NCBI GenBank assembly: GCA_013375455.1
Contig: JABXJT010000122.1
Location: forward strand, 1 to 10,648
DNA from: Candidatus Helarchaeota archaeon
Lineage (GTDB): Archaea > Asgardarchaeota > Lokiarchaeia > Helarchaeales > HEL-GB-A
Direction: 5' to 3'
DNA length: 10,648 nucleotides
In this document: one piece after another, positions 1-6,636 of the stretch
How the letters are laid out: each line of letters starts with the position of its first letter
How positions within the stretch are numbered: position 1 is the stretch's first letter
Translations under genes and position numbers: made by a program
The notes under the pieces: model-generated
Database searches by the model: none
Told to the model about the DNA's origin: nothing
What the model saw: the letters and a program-made list of their open reading frames with translations, nothing else

Positions 1-27
1 TCTTTTTTTTGGATGGTCCGCATAAGA

Positions 28-624
28 TTATTTTTTTCTAGCTATGGCAATTTGAAAGAAGTGTTTTAATCGCTTATTTACCTTTTTATACTTGTAAATC
101 TCAAATCCAGATTCATTTAACTCCCGAACTAGTCCGTGCCGCACGAGGTCTTTCGATGTTTCAGCTTCAGGGCTAAATGGCAACCAATATCCGATATACC
201 CCAAATACTGGATTCTCCATAAAATTTTAGTAGGTTCATTATGTTCAATTATTGTAACCAAGCCATTAGGTTTTAAAACACGTTTTACTTCCTTAAGCAC
301 GGCGTATCTAACTTTTCGCGGCATTTCATGAAGTGCAAGGGAAATGACGACCTTCGTGAAATAGTTATTTTCAAAATGTAATTCCATTGCATTCATTTTC
401 TTGAATTTTACATTTTTATATTTGTTTTTCTTGATGGCTTCGCGGAGCTGCCCATCGGAAAGGTCGACTCCAAAAATTTTAACATCCCCTCTGATCATTT
501 CGGCGAGTAAAAGAGCCATAGCCCCCGTCCCACAACATAAATCGAGGATGACATCATTATTGTAAAACTTTTGCATTTCGAGGATCATTAATCGAAGCCT
601 TTTCTCCAAACCGAACAACATCAT
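28..624 (-). CDS. Class I SAM-dependent methyltransferase (UbiE/COQ5-like fold)
   Basis: Seen: a Rossmann-type SAM-binding domain. Motif I is DLCCGTG at residues 28-34, followed by GVDLSD (about residue 52), the acidic residue that normally binds the ribose of SAM. Then come an NAMEL stretch and the segment FTKVVISLALHEMPR, typical of motif IV and its loop in small-molecule methyltransferases. The substrate cannot be read from the sequence. The start is uncertain. 624 is the first ATG of this frame, but the frame stays open upstream to a TAA at 744-742. That extension encodes a methyltransferase-like N-terminal helix (QRFQRFYDNVFSRFYDLFV, codons about 684-628) and contains no ATG, GTG or TTG. 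An ATG at 689-687 with AAGGAAG upstream lies one base out of frame, so a frameshift or sequencing error near 685 is possible. It follows the coiled-coil gene on the same strand and may be co-transcribed with it. The family call is secure; the function is not known. Confidence 0.85.
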   Translation of the reverse strand: MMLFGLEKRLRLMILEMQKFYNNDVILDLCCGTGAMALLLAEMIRGDVKIFGVDLSDGQLREAIKKNKYKNVKFKKMNAMELHFENNYFTKVVISLALHEMPRKVRYAVLKEVKRVLKPNGLVTIIEHNEPTKILWRIQYLGYIGYWLPFSPEAETSKDLVRHGLVRELNESGFEIYKYKKVNKRLKHFFQIAIARKK

Positions 625-757
625 TCTTACAAAAAGATCATAAAAGCGCGAAAATACATTATCGTAGAAGCGCTGGAATCTTTGCCCATAATAATCTTGA
701 TCTTCCTTGATAACCCATCCACTCGTGGTCAGAATTGTTGGTTATTAGAAGTCAGAT

Positions 758-1243
758 TTAATAGATTCGTTTAAGCAATTTTACCGCGCTTGTTTCCACA
801 TCATAATCAACGAGTTTTGCTGAGTTCAAATCGGCGAGAGCTTTACGAACCGCCGCGGCCGAAATGCCTGAAGCCTTTGTTAAATCTTGTCTAGTCCAAT
901 CTACCTTTTGACCGTGTAGCAAGAAGAGCAGTTTGGAATGGGGTTGCGCACCGAAGACTTCAGTTAGTAAGGTCATTGAAAGAGCCAAAATTTCACGCAT
1001 TTCAATTTTCTTAGTGCTTTTTTTTGATAAATCTTGAAATTCCTTTGAAACTTTCTCGAGTTCTTTTGAAACATGATTCAAATCGGCTTTCATTTTAGCG
1101 TTTTCTTCTTTTATTTTATCGTAATTCTTCGCCATTTCCACGAATTTCGGATAAGTGTCTTTTATTCTATCCAAAAAAGCGTATACATCTTTTGCCTCAT
1201 TTAAAACTTTTATAAAACCTGTTAAAGTCTTCTTTTTACTCAT
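758..1243 (-). CDS. Coiled-coil protein with C-terminal winged-helix DNA-binding domain
   Basis: I do not recognise a named family. A 161-residue soluble protein: residues about 35-80 are rich in Lys/Glu with heptad-like hydrophobics and should form a coiled coil. Residues about 100-161 look like a winged helix-turn-helix, with helices around KLLFLLHG and TRQDLTKASG, a recognition helix about 127-140 (SAAAVRKALADLNSAKLV) and a short beta wing (VDYDVETSAVKLL). This suggests a dimeric DNA-binding regulator. The ATG at 1243 is supported by GAGGGAAG a few bases upstream. It lies 64 bp downstream of the AOR gene on the same strand and has its own likely promoter, which includes a perfect palindrome at 1290-1301, a plausible operator for autoregulation (inference). 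The targets are unknown. Confidence 0.8.
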   Translation of the reverse strand: MSKKKTLTGFIKVLNEAKDVYAFLDRIKDTYPKFVEMAKNYDKIKEENAKMKADLNHVSKELEKVSKEFQDLSKKSTKKIEMREILALSMTLLTEVFGAQPHSKLLFLLHGQKVDWTRQDLTKASGISAAAVRKALADLNSAKLVDYDVETSAVKLLKRIY

Positions 1244-1289
1244 ATACTTCCCTCATTAACTAGACGATAGTCTCATCATTGCCTTAATT

Positions 1290-1301
1290 ATGTTATAACA
1301 T
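1290..1301. promoter_or_regulatory. 12-bp perfect palindrome in the promoter region of the winged-helix gene
   Basis: ATGTTATAACAT is its own reverse complement. It lies in the 64-bp gap between the AOR stop and the winged-helix gene, about 47 bases upstream of that gene's ATG. Its AT core (TTATAA) could also serve as the TATA element. The overlap of a symmetric site with a promoter upstream of a predicted DNA-binding protein suggests an operator. An AT-rich palindrome of this length can also arise by chance. Confidence 0.35.
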
Positions 1302-1307
1302 TTATCA

Positions 1308-3221
1308 TTAAATTGAAAAATCTAGTAGGTCCAGTTTATTCAGTCTTTCTTTGGTAGGAACGCCATTTTGGTCCCATCCCCGTTCTTCGTAGTAATCATT
1401 TAATAACTGCTCAATGTCAGATTTAGTGAGTTCATGTTGTTGGTGGTAGTCCATTAATTTCTTTGGCCCGTCTGGCGTAATCCGCGGCGATAACCAGACA
1501 CGAGAAACTCGATCTCTGAATGTCCACCCTTCACGTATGTTTAAGAGTTTATATAAATTGAAGACCCGCTCTCCTGATTGTTTTAATGCTTGAGGTTCAA
1601 GAGAAATTCCCGTCACAACCGAATAAAGTTCAGCGAGCTTCTCTACATGGATAATGTCAGTTCCGAATAACGTATAAACAATACACGTGCCCAAACTATT
1701 GTGCACCGCCATTGCATCTTCGGCATGTTTTGCATAGCGACCTGCATTGAATTGCCCATAGTATGGCGTCGTGGTAAACACTCGGTTGAATTCTTGAGTA
1801 GAGAGCCCAAGATGGCTTGTATCCTCTTTGAGAGTTTTCAGCATCATTTTTGGTATCGTATAAATTGATTGCGTTCCTCCATGATGGGGTCGAGGATTGG
1901 TGAGGTATGTGAATCGTTGGGGGTCCAAGGTGGTGGTGCGCCCATCTTGTATGGCATCAGCACCCTTAAAAAGTCCCGTTCCCTCAAAAAAGGTGTCAGG
2001 ATCAATCTCTAAATGTTGTGATATAGGATACCACCCTTCCGCAATCATGTTTCCCATCTCCGTTCTAGAAAGAGTTTGATCAAGTAATTTAAAATATGTT
2101 GAAGCCTCTCGCGGAAAGGAATCGGGCTCGTGACGGGTGATCCAGTTCAATAACCCTCCAACGGTGAAAAAACAGACTCCTGCCCGATTACACTCATCTA
2201 ACAATTTGATGATTTGAGCGGAATCGTCGATGCCGAGTCGAAGCGCCACTCGTGCTGGAAGGAGATGATGCCCCGTGAAGGAGGTTACTCCTTGATAAGC
2301 CCCTTCTGCTACATGAAAATCAGTCCTGCAAGCGAGCATGCATCCGTTGCAGGCAAGGTTGTGTTGGAATTTGTGCTTTTTCCAAATTTTAGGACCAAAC
2401 TTCTTCCTCCACGTCCGATAGGGTAAATTCCCCTCATAAACGAGTGGTGCTTGCAAATCCCAGCCTGATGTAATTCCCATTTCTTGAAAGGGTTTTAATA
2501 AAGGGGCATCACTAATTTTTTGTCGAAATGCACGAACTAATTCTAAAAATTTCGATGGATTCGCGACGTTTATACCTTTAGTTCCGAATGTAACGACTGC
2601 TTTAAGGTTCTTAGATCCCATTATGGCTCCAAACCCAAATTTTCCCAGATGGCCACTATAATCCACGATCGCAAGTGCATATCGGACTAGATTTTCGCCA
2701 CCTCTTCCAATTGCAAGAACACCACTGAGCGGATTTTGTTGAATGAAGAAATCCGTCGTTTCATAGATATCTTTAAGGCCCCAAAGGCTTTCTGCGGCTT
2801 TAATTTGGACTTTATCGTCGATAATCTCAAGATAAACCGGATCTTCAGCTCTTCCAGTAATGATGAGATGATCGAACCCCGCATTTTTGAGCATCGACCC
2901 GAAGCGCCGGCTTCCAACAACCGCGTTGTCTATAAAATGCAACCCTTTAGGCGTTGCTATTATTGGAGATTTGGTAGTGCCAATTACTTTACCTGCACCT
3001 GGAAACAGAGTCCCTACAAGAGGTCCTGTACCAAGAATTATAACATTCTCAGGTGCAAATGGTTCCGTGTTAGGAGGCTGAAAATCCCAGAATAATCGAT
3101 TATTTACCCCATATCCTCCCAAGAATTTTGGAATGTATTCCTCCGGTAATGAAAAATTTCTTGTTTTCTGCGAACTCAAGTCGACATGTAATACTTGCCC
3201 TGCAAAGCCAAAATACTTCAA
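1308..3221 (-). CDS. AOR-family tungsten/molybdopterin aldehyde:ferredoxin oxidoreductase, divergent member
   Basis: Catalytic subunit of the AOR family, cytoplasmic enzymes using a tungsten (or molybdenum) bis-pterin and one [4Fe-4S] cluster. They usually oxidise aldehydes to acids with ferredoxin as acceptor. Seen: 637 residues, normal family length. The N-terminal AOR domain (about 1-210) includes FLGGYGVNNRLFWD and GTGPLVGTLFPGAGK. Cluster cysteines are C291, C294 and C298 (CNGCMLAC) plus C513. The C-terminus has the usual ERGWDQNGVPT ending. The two pterin-binding motifs of classical AOR (DxxGL[CD]) read NRAGVC (345-350) and NSLGTC (508-513), with Asn for Asp, so the substrate or reactivity may differ. 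The start is TTG, preceded by GGGGGGAGG at the best spacing; it abuts the ferredoxin stop directly, so the two are probably translationally coupled. Family assignment is very secure; the substrate is unknown. Confidence 0.95.
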   Translation of the reverse strand: MKYFGFAGQVLHVDLSSQKTRNFSLPEEYIPKFLGGYGVNNRLFWDFQPPNTEPFAPENVIILGTGPLVGTLFPGAGKVIGTTKSPIIATPKGLHFIDNAVVGSRRFGSMLKNAGFDHLIITGRAEDPVYLEIIDDKVQIKAAESLWGLKDIYETTDFFIQQNPLSGVLAIGRGGENLVRYALAIVDYSGHLGKFGFGAIMGSKNLKAVVTFGTKGINVANPSKFLELVRAFRQKISDAPLLKPFQEMGITSGWDLQAPLVYEGNLPYRTWRKKFGPKIWKKHKFQHNLACNGCMLACRTDFHVAEGAYQGVTSFTGHHLLPARVALRLGIDDSAQIIKLLDECNRAGVCFFTVGGLLNWITRHEPDSFPREASTYFKLLDQTLSRTEMGNMIAEGWYPISQHLEIDPDTFFEGTGLFKGADAIQDGRTTTLDPQRFTYLTNPRPHHGGTQSIYTIPKMMLKTLKEDTSHLGLSTQEFNRVFTTTPYYGQFNAGRYAKHAEDAMAVHNSLGTCIVYTLFGTDIIHVEKLAELYSVVTGISLEPQALKQSGERVFNLYKLLNIREGWTFRDRVSRVWLSPRITPDGPKKLMDYHQQHELTKSDIEQLLNDYYEERGWDQNGVPTKERLNKLDLLDFSI

Positions 3222-3500
3222 CTATCCTCCCCCCATATGCTCTAACGCTCCATAGGCACAATATTGAGTGCAGAGCCAGCATTTTGGTTTGCAGCTTTCT
3301 AAGATCTTAATTTTAATTGGGACCCACGTTTCCCCTACAAAATGGCTTGGTTCTATTCGTATGTGGGCTCGTGAAGGGTTAAAAGATTTTGAATGAATAA
3401 ATGAACAAATTAGCATGCAGCTTAGACATTGTGCGCATTTTTCAGGCTTAATTCTAATTTTATTTTTTACTGTCTGCAATTTAGCAAAGCTTCCTCTCAA
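3222..3500 (-). CDS. Ferredoxin-like electron-transfer subunit, two [4Fe-4S] motifs, partner of the AOR enzyme
   Basis: A small iron-sulfur protein of 92 residues. Seen: eight cysteines in two groups, CAQCLSCMLIC (22, 25, 28, 32) and CKPKCWLCTQYC (70, 74, 77, 81), which fits two [4Fe-4S] clusters of the type found in polyferredoxin-like subunits (HycB/HybA-like). It is encoded immediately before the AOR catalytic subunit with no intergenic base, so its inferred job is to carry electrons from that enzyme. The start is unclear. The frame opens with TTG at 3500, three bases after the upstream stop. A second TTG at 3479 (codon 8) sits behind AGAGGAAG and may be the true start, giving 85 residues. 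There is no ATG before the first cysteine. The ribosome-binding site of the AOR gene lies inside its 3' end. Confidence 0.88.
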   Translation of the reverse strand: MRGSFAKLQTVKNKIRIKPEKCAQCLSCMLICSFIHSKSFNPSRAHIRIEPSHFVGETWVPIKIKILESCKPKCWLCTQYCAYGALEHMGGG

Positions 3501-3503
3501 TTT

Positions 3504-4292
3504 TTACCGGAAAATGTTATACTTTCTACAATACACCTTAAAATTTGGAGTGCCTCCACCTTCTACGATGTTCTTTAAAACTTTAGCAGGTTCCAGGACT
3601 TGCATGCTACTCAATATGGTAACACCTCTTGCAAAGAGCGGTTCTGCTACAAAACCTGCTGTGGGCCCAACGACCGTGATTTCTCTCGCGTTTTCGCTCC
3701 ATTGTATTAACTTCTCAAGGGTTCTGTTTGCGATAGCTGAACCGGTGATAAAAACGACATCTGCCCTATTTAAGTGTTCCTGCGAAGTTTCTGGGCTTTT
3801 GAGATAAGGAAGGCTCATATTTTTTAATCCATCATCAATGACCACGACATCTTGAACTGTTTTTTGAAGTCTCGGAAGAAATCCTCTAATATTTCCAATC
3901 ATCACAACTCGATCGGTTTCCTCAACTTTTAGATGGTCGAGCGGATCAGTGTCGTATTTTATTCGATACTTTTTAACATTTTTCCAAAGGATATGCTGAG
4001 ACACAGCATTCAAAGTTGAGATCCCAATAACTCTCTCTAAATCATCATCCACATTCTTTACAAATTGAAGTAATTTACGAATATCTAAATCCTTCATTGA
4101 TTTTTTACTGTTTATATATTTGCAGGAATCAATTGGGTCTTGATTAAAAATAGAATAACACATTCCACAAGATTCATTTGCCAGCACCGTGCAAGTAAAC
4201 CGAAATCCCTTGCTAATGCTCTTGATTCGCAATGAATCTCTGTCGATCACTTCTGAAATCCGTGTTACCAGGTCATTGATGAGTGCGCCCAC
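3504..4292 (-). CDS. DUF364/DUF4213 putative heavy-metal chelation protein
   Basis: A two-domain protein of 262 residues. Residues about 1-115 match the DUF4213 (enolase N-terminal-like) part. Residues about 120-262 match the Rossmann-like DUF364 part, with hallmark motifs IGNIRGF (132-138), TGSAIANRTLEKL (183-195), GPTAGFVAEPLFARGV (209-224) and EGGGTPNF (244-251). Family members have been proposed to chelate heavy metals or bind metallo-cofactors; that role is largely predicted. Its stop lies three bases before the ferredoxin-like gene, which abuts the AOR gene, so it probably belongs to the same transcript. A role in tungsten, molybdenum or pterin handling for the oxidoreductase is my inference. 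The start is GTG at 4292, with GGAG about ten bases upstream; no in-frame ATG is available upstream. A CGMC pair at residues 42-45 is a possible metal ligand. Confidence 0.85.
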   Translation of the reverse strand: MGALINDLVTRISEVIDRDSLRIKSISKGFRFTCTVLANESCGMCYSIFNQDPIDSCKYINSKKSMKDLDIRKLLQFVKNVDDDLERVIGISTLNAVSQHILWKNVKKYRIKYDTDPLDHLKVEETDRVVMIGNIRGFLPRLQKTVQDVVVIDDGLKNMSLPYLKSPETSQEHLNRADVVFITGSAIANRTLEKLIQWSENAREITVVGPTAGFVAEPLFARGVTILSSMQVLEPAKVLKNIVEGGGTPNFKVYCRKYNIFR

Positions 4293-4345
4293 ATCTATAA
4301 CTCCATTACTGATCTATTTGGGATTAGATTGATAATTAATTTTTT

Positions 4346-5575
4346 TTAAAGTAAATCAACGAGTAAAGTGGACCATCCAAAATTCTTAGCGCCATATCCT
4401 TCTGCCGTAAATGGATTATATTGTTCGCGGAATCCAGCGATTTCAACCATTTCACGCATTTTTGATATGATATGGTTTGCAGGTTCATCAAAACCATGAC
4501 GTTGCAATCCTTTAACAACATACCAATTAGTGCTGAACCATGTTGGCCCGCGCCAGAGCACCATTGTAGAGCCCTTCGGATTAAATTTTGGCGAAGATTT
4601 AGCCACACATGGAATTGGATACGGTAACCAAAATTCTTCCTCATTCAGCAAATGTTCTGTGACTAAACGCTCCAGCTTCTCCTTGGCAACGTCCAAACAT
4701 AACGGGAATAGCCCAGATACTGTCAATTCAGGGAAAAATTCATCATCAAGGGAAGGAATTGAATAAAAAAAACCAGTAGCATCATCCCAACATTTTTCTT
4801 CTAAGGTTTTTTGAGCTTGATTGGCACGAGCACGATACACCGAGTCGTCTTGTCCCAGGATCTCGCAGAGATCTGCAAGACAGAATAAATTCAAAACATA
4901 AATTACGTTAAATGCAACATCTTTCACCAAAAATAGGTTCAGTTCCTTTATTCGCTCAATATCCCAATTCACTTTATTATATTCTTTCACCAATTTGCTC
5001 ATCCATAGCCCTGACCGAAGCGTGAAAAAGCGTTTAATTTCATGTACATGGTCCCAAATCGGCAATAAATCCATTCCTGTTTCCCATGGATGGATGACTG
5101 ATACCAAACCATCATCCGCAATTCGTTCATTTCGTTCCAGATCAAACCAATCATAATATTTTTGGAGGGGCGTAATCATCCGATCAAGGAATGATTTATC
5201 TCCTGTTCTTTCATATACTGCGGTTACAGCTTGGGCAATGACGGGGGGTTGTGTAATACGACTTCTATCTTTTTCTGGCCATAAGCGTCTAAAAAGCCAA
5301 TCAGCCAATCTTGGTATCAACCCTGATGCTTTTTTCCAATAATTCATATGGCTTATCATTCCGTTGTCGAATTGCTTTTTAATCAGGCATAGTAATTCCT
5401 TTTTAGCGTTTTCCGGTTTAAAATGCGACCAAACTATCGCGTGAAAGCAGCTGTCCCATAACCATTGATGCTGATAGGTGCCCAGACTAGGACAGGTATA
5501 GAAAAACTCATCATTCTGAACAATATTTCCTTCCAGTACGGTCCGAGCCCTGTCCTTAAGCTCATCAACATTCAT
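4346..5575 (-). CDS. GH63/trehalase-like (alpha/alpha)6-barrel glycoside hydrolase, mannosylglycerate-hydrolase-like
   Basis: A 409-residue soluble glycosidase with no signal peptide. Seen: the WLWDSCFH motif (38-45) of the GH63/GH37 clan; HPWETGMD (162-169), where D169 fits the general acid; WRGPTWFSTNW (341-351); and REQYNPFTAEGYGAKNFGWS near the C-terminus, with E384 as likely base. The length (about 400) and the acid-to-base spacing (215 residues) resemble, from memory, bacterial mannosylglycerate/glucosylglycerate hydrolases better than the much longer eukaryotic GH63 processing glucosidases. A role in compatible-solute or intracellular oligosaccharide turnover is therefore a reasonable guess. 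The ATG at 5575 has no clear Shine-Dalgarno, which may mean a short-leader or leaderless transcript. It is divergent from the Rag-like GTPase operon across 125 bp, and lies 53 bp upstream of the DUF364 gene on the same strand. Fold call strong, exact substrate uncertain. Confidence 0.88.
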   Translation of the reverse strand: MNVDELKDRARTVLEGNIVQNDEFFYTCPSLGTYQHQWLWDSCFHAIVWSHFKPENAKKELLCLIKKQFDNGMISHMNYWKKASGLIPRLADWLFRRLWPEKDRSRITQPPVIAQAVTAVYERTGDKSFLDRMITPLQKYYDWFDLERNERIADDGLVSVIHPWETGMDLLPIWDHVHEIKRFFTLRSGLWMSKLVKEYNKVNWDIERIKELNLFLVKDVAFNVIYVLNLFCLADLCEILGQDDSVYRARANQAQKTLEEKCWDDATGFFYSIPSLDDEFFPELTVSGLFPLCLDVAKEKLERLVTEHLLNEEEFWLPYPIPCVAKSSPKFNPKGSTMVLWRGPTWFSTNWYVVKGLQRHGFDEPANHIISKMREMVEIAGFREQYNPFTAEGYGAKNFGWSTLLVDLL

Positions 5576-5700
5576 GAAGTAATCAAATCCATAACATTTT
5601 AAGAATATCTTTAATAGCTATTTAGAAAAGCAATAAATTATATGATTTTTTACCACAGAAGAAGGCAAGCGTAAGAACATTAAACAAGGAAAAAAAAGAT
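5576..5700. promoter_or_regulatory. Divergent promoter region between the glycosidase and the Rag-like GTPase operon
   Basis: 125 bp of very AT-rich DNA separating two divergently transcribed genes. For the plus strand, AAATTATAT around 5635-5643 is a TATA-like element about 60 bases before the GTPase ATG, and AAGGA at 5686-5690 is its likely ribosome-binding site. On the minus strand several A/T stretches could serve as TATA elements and none is clearly best. No palindrome of useful length was seen. The element positions are tentative. Confidence 0.45.
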
Positions 5701-6618
5701 ATGAAAGACACGAAGGGAATTTTTAAGATTGTTTTCGCGGGATTAGATAATAGTGGAAAGACATCTATTCTTTATGTTTTAGAAGATAAATTCAGCATGC
5801 TAAATCCTCCTGCAACGACAGGTATAGAGCGTGATACCCTAGACGTGCTCGGATATTCGATTATCCGCTGGGATCTAGGAGGACAAGACAAATTCCGAGT
5901 AGGATATCTACAGAATGAGCGTACCTTCATCGATACGGATTTGCTCTTTTTTATCCTTGATGTTCAAGACCGCTCTCGGTTTGGAGACGCCGTTGATTAC
6001 TTTGAACATATTTTAAAAATGTTTAGAAAGCTGGATCAACATCCCCCAATCATCCTGTGCTGTCATAAGTTTGATCCTGACTTGAAAATCGACGATCGTG
6101 TTCTAAGCAATATACAGGTTGCCAAGCAAGTTTTCCGGCGAAAATCTCAGGACTTTGAAGTTGAAATGTATGAGACCACCATTTTCGAGAAGTGGAGTCT
6201 AACCCTTGCCTTCTCCAAAGGCCTGCTAAAACTATCACCAAAATCGCAAATCCTAGATCAGCAACTCGAAGCTTTTGCTTATCAATTAAATTCAGAAACC
6301 GTTCTGCTTTTAGATGACAATGCCTTACTCTTTGGACAATATTTTAAAGGTGAAGAAGACATAAGTTACGGCATTTGTAAATTAGTTTCACCCCATCTGG
6401 CTACAATGGCAGATAAAATAATTAAATATGGAACAAGTTTTGACATCTTTCAGATTAAGGTAGGCGGTTGGGTGTTTTTCAGGGATTTAGAAATTAAAAA
6501 TAAGCGATTTTACTTGACTGTCTATAATGAACAGTCTGATAGCGTGAAAATTATTGATAAACATCTTCCTCAATTTATAGATCAAGTATCAAATATTCTT
6601 GAAACATTTTTCATATGA
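5701..6618 (+). CDS. Rag/Gtr-like small GTPase with C-terminal roadblock-like domain (first paralogue)
   Basis: A GTPase domain (about 1-180) fused to a roadblock/longin-like domain (about 185-305). Seen: G1 GLDNSGKT (14-21, Arf-like wording); switch I around TTGIERDT; G3 WDLGGQ with catalytic-position Q62; G4 HKFD (122-125) instead of NKxD; G5 TTIF (159-162) followed by AFSK. HKxD at G4, the T[ST]I[FYW] box and a C-terminal roadblock domain are together characteristic of eukaryotic RagA-D/Gtr1-2, which sense nutrients at membranes through Ragulator. The C-terminal part shows the alpha-beta-beta-alpha-beta-beta-beta-alpha order expected of roadblock. No lipidation motif or membrane segment. 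ATG with AAGGA ten bases upstream. It is the first gene of a three-gene plus-strand unit, and its paralogue follows in the same frame after 18 bp. Biochemical function is inferred from the family only; a heterodimer with the next product is the main hypothesis. Confidence 0.9.
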   Translation: MKDTKGIFKIVFAGLDNSGKTSILYVLEDKFSMLNPPATTGIERDTLDVLGYSIIRWDLGGQDKFRVGYLQNERTFIDTDLLFFILDVQDRSRFGDAVDYFEHILKMFRKLDQHPPIILCCHKFDPDLKIDDRVLSNIQVAKQVFRRKSQDFEVEMYETTIFEKWSLTLAFSKGLLKLSPKSQILDQQLEAFAYQLNSETVLLLDDNALLFGQYFKGEEDISYGICKLVSPHLATMADKIIKYGTSFDIFQIKVGGWVFFRDLEIKNKRFYLTVYNEQSDSVKIIDKHLPQFIDQVSNILETFFI

Positions 6619-6623
6619 ATCCT

Positions 6624-6630
6624 AGGAGGT
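6624..6630 (+). promoter_or_regulatory. Strong Shine-Dalgarno fixing an ATT start
   Basis: AGGAGGT lies between the stop of the first GTPase and the P-loop of the second. The codon six bases downstream, at 6637, is ATT. No ATG, GTG or TTG exists in this frame between the upstream TGA and the P-loop, so this site decides the start. Confidence 0.8.
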
Positions 6631-6636
6631 CAGTTT

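Noticed and set aside
2687..3095. Overlapping frames on both strands inside the AOR gene
   Set aside because: They are shadows of the conserved AOR N-terminal domain and have no recognisable protein features.
4336..4644. Minus-strand 102-codon frame
   Set aside because: It lies in another frame of the glycosidase C-terminal region, which carries clear catalytic motifs, and has no domain features of its own.
6616..6636. Read-through of TGA to give one double GTPase protein, since both genes share a frame
   Set aside because: A strong Shine-Dalgarno lies between them, and the N-terminus after it aligns with that of the first protein, so separate initiation explains the layout. Both genes also end in TGA after the same FFI residues, which argues that TGA is an ordinary stop here.
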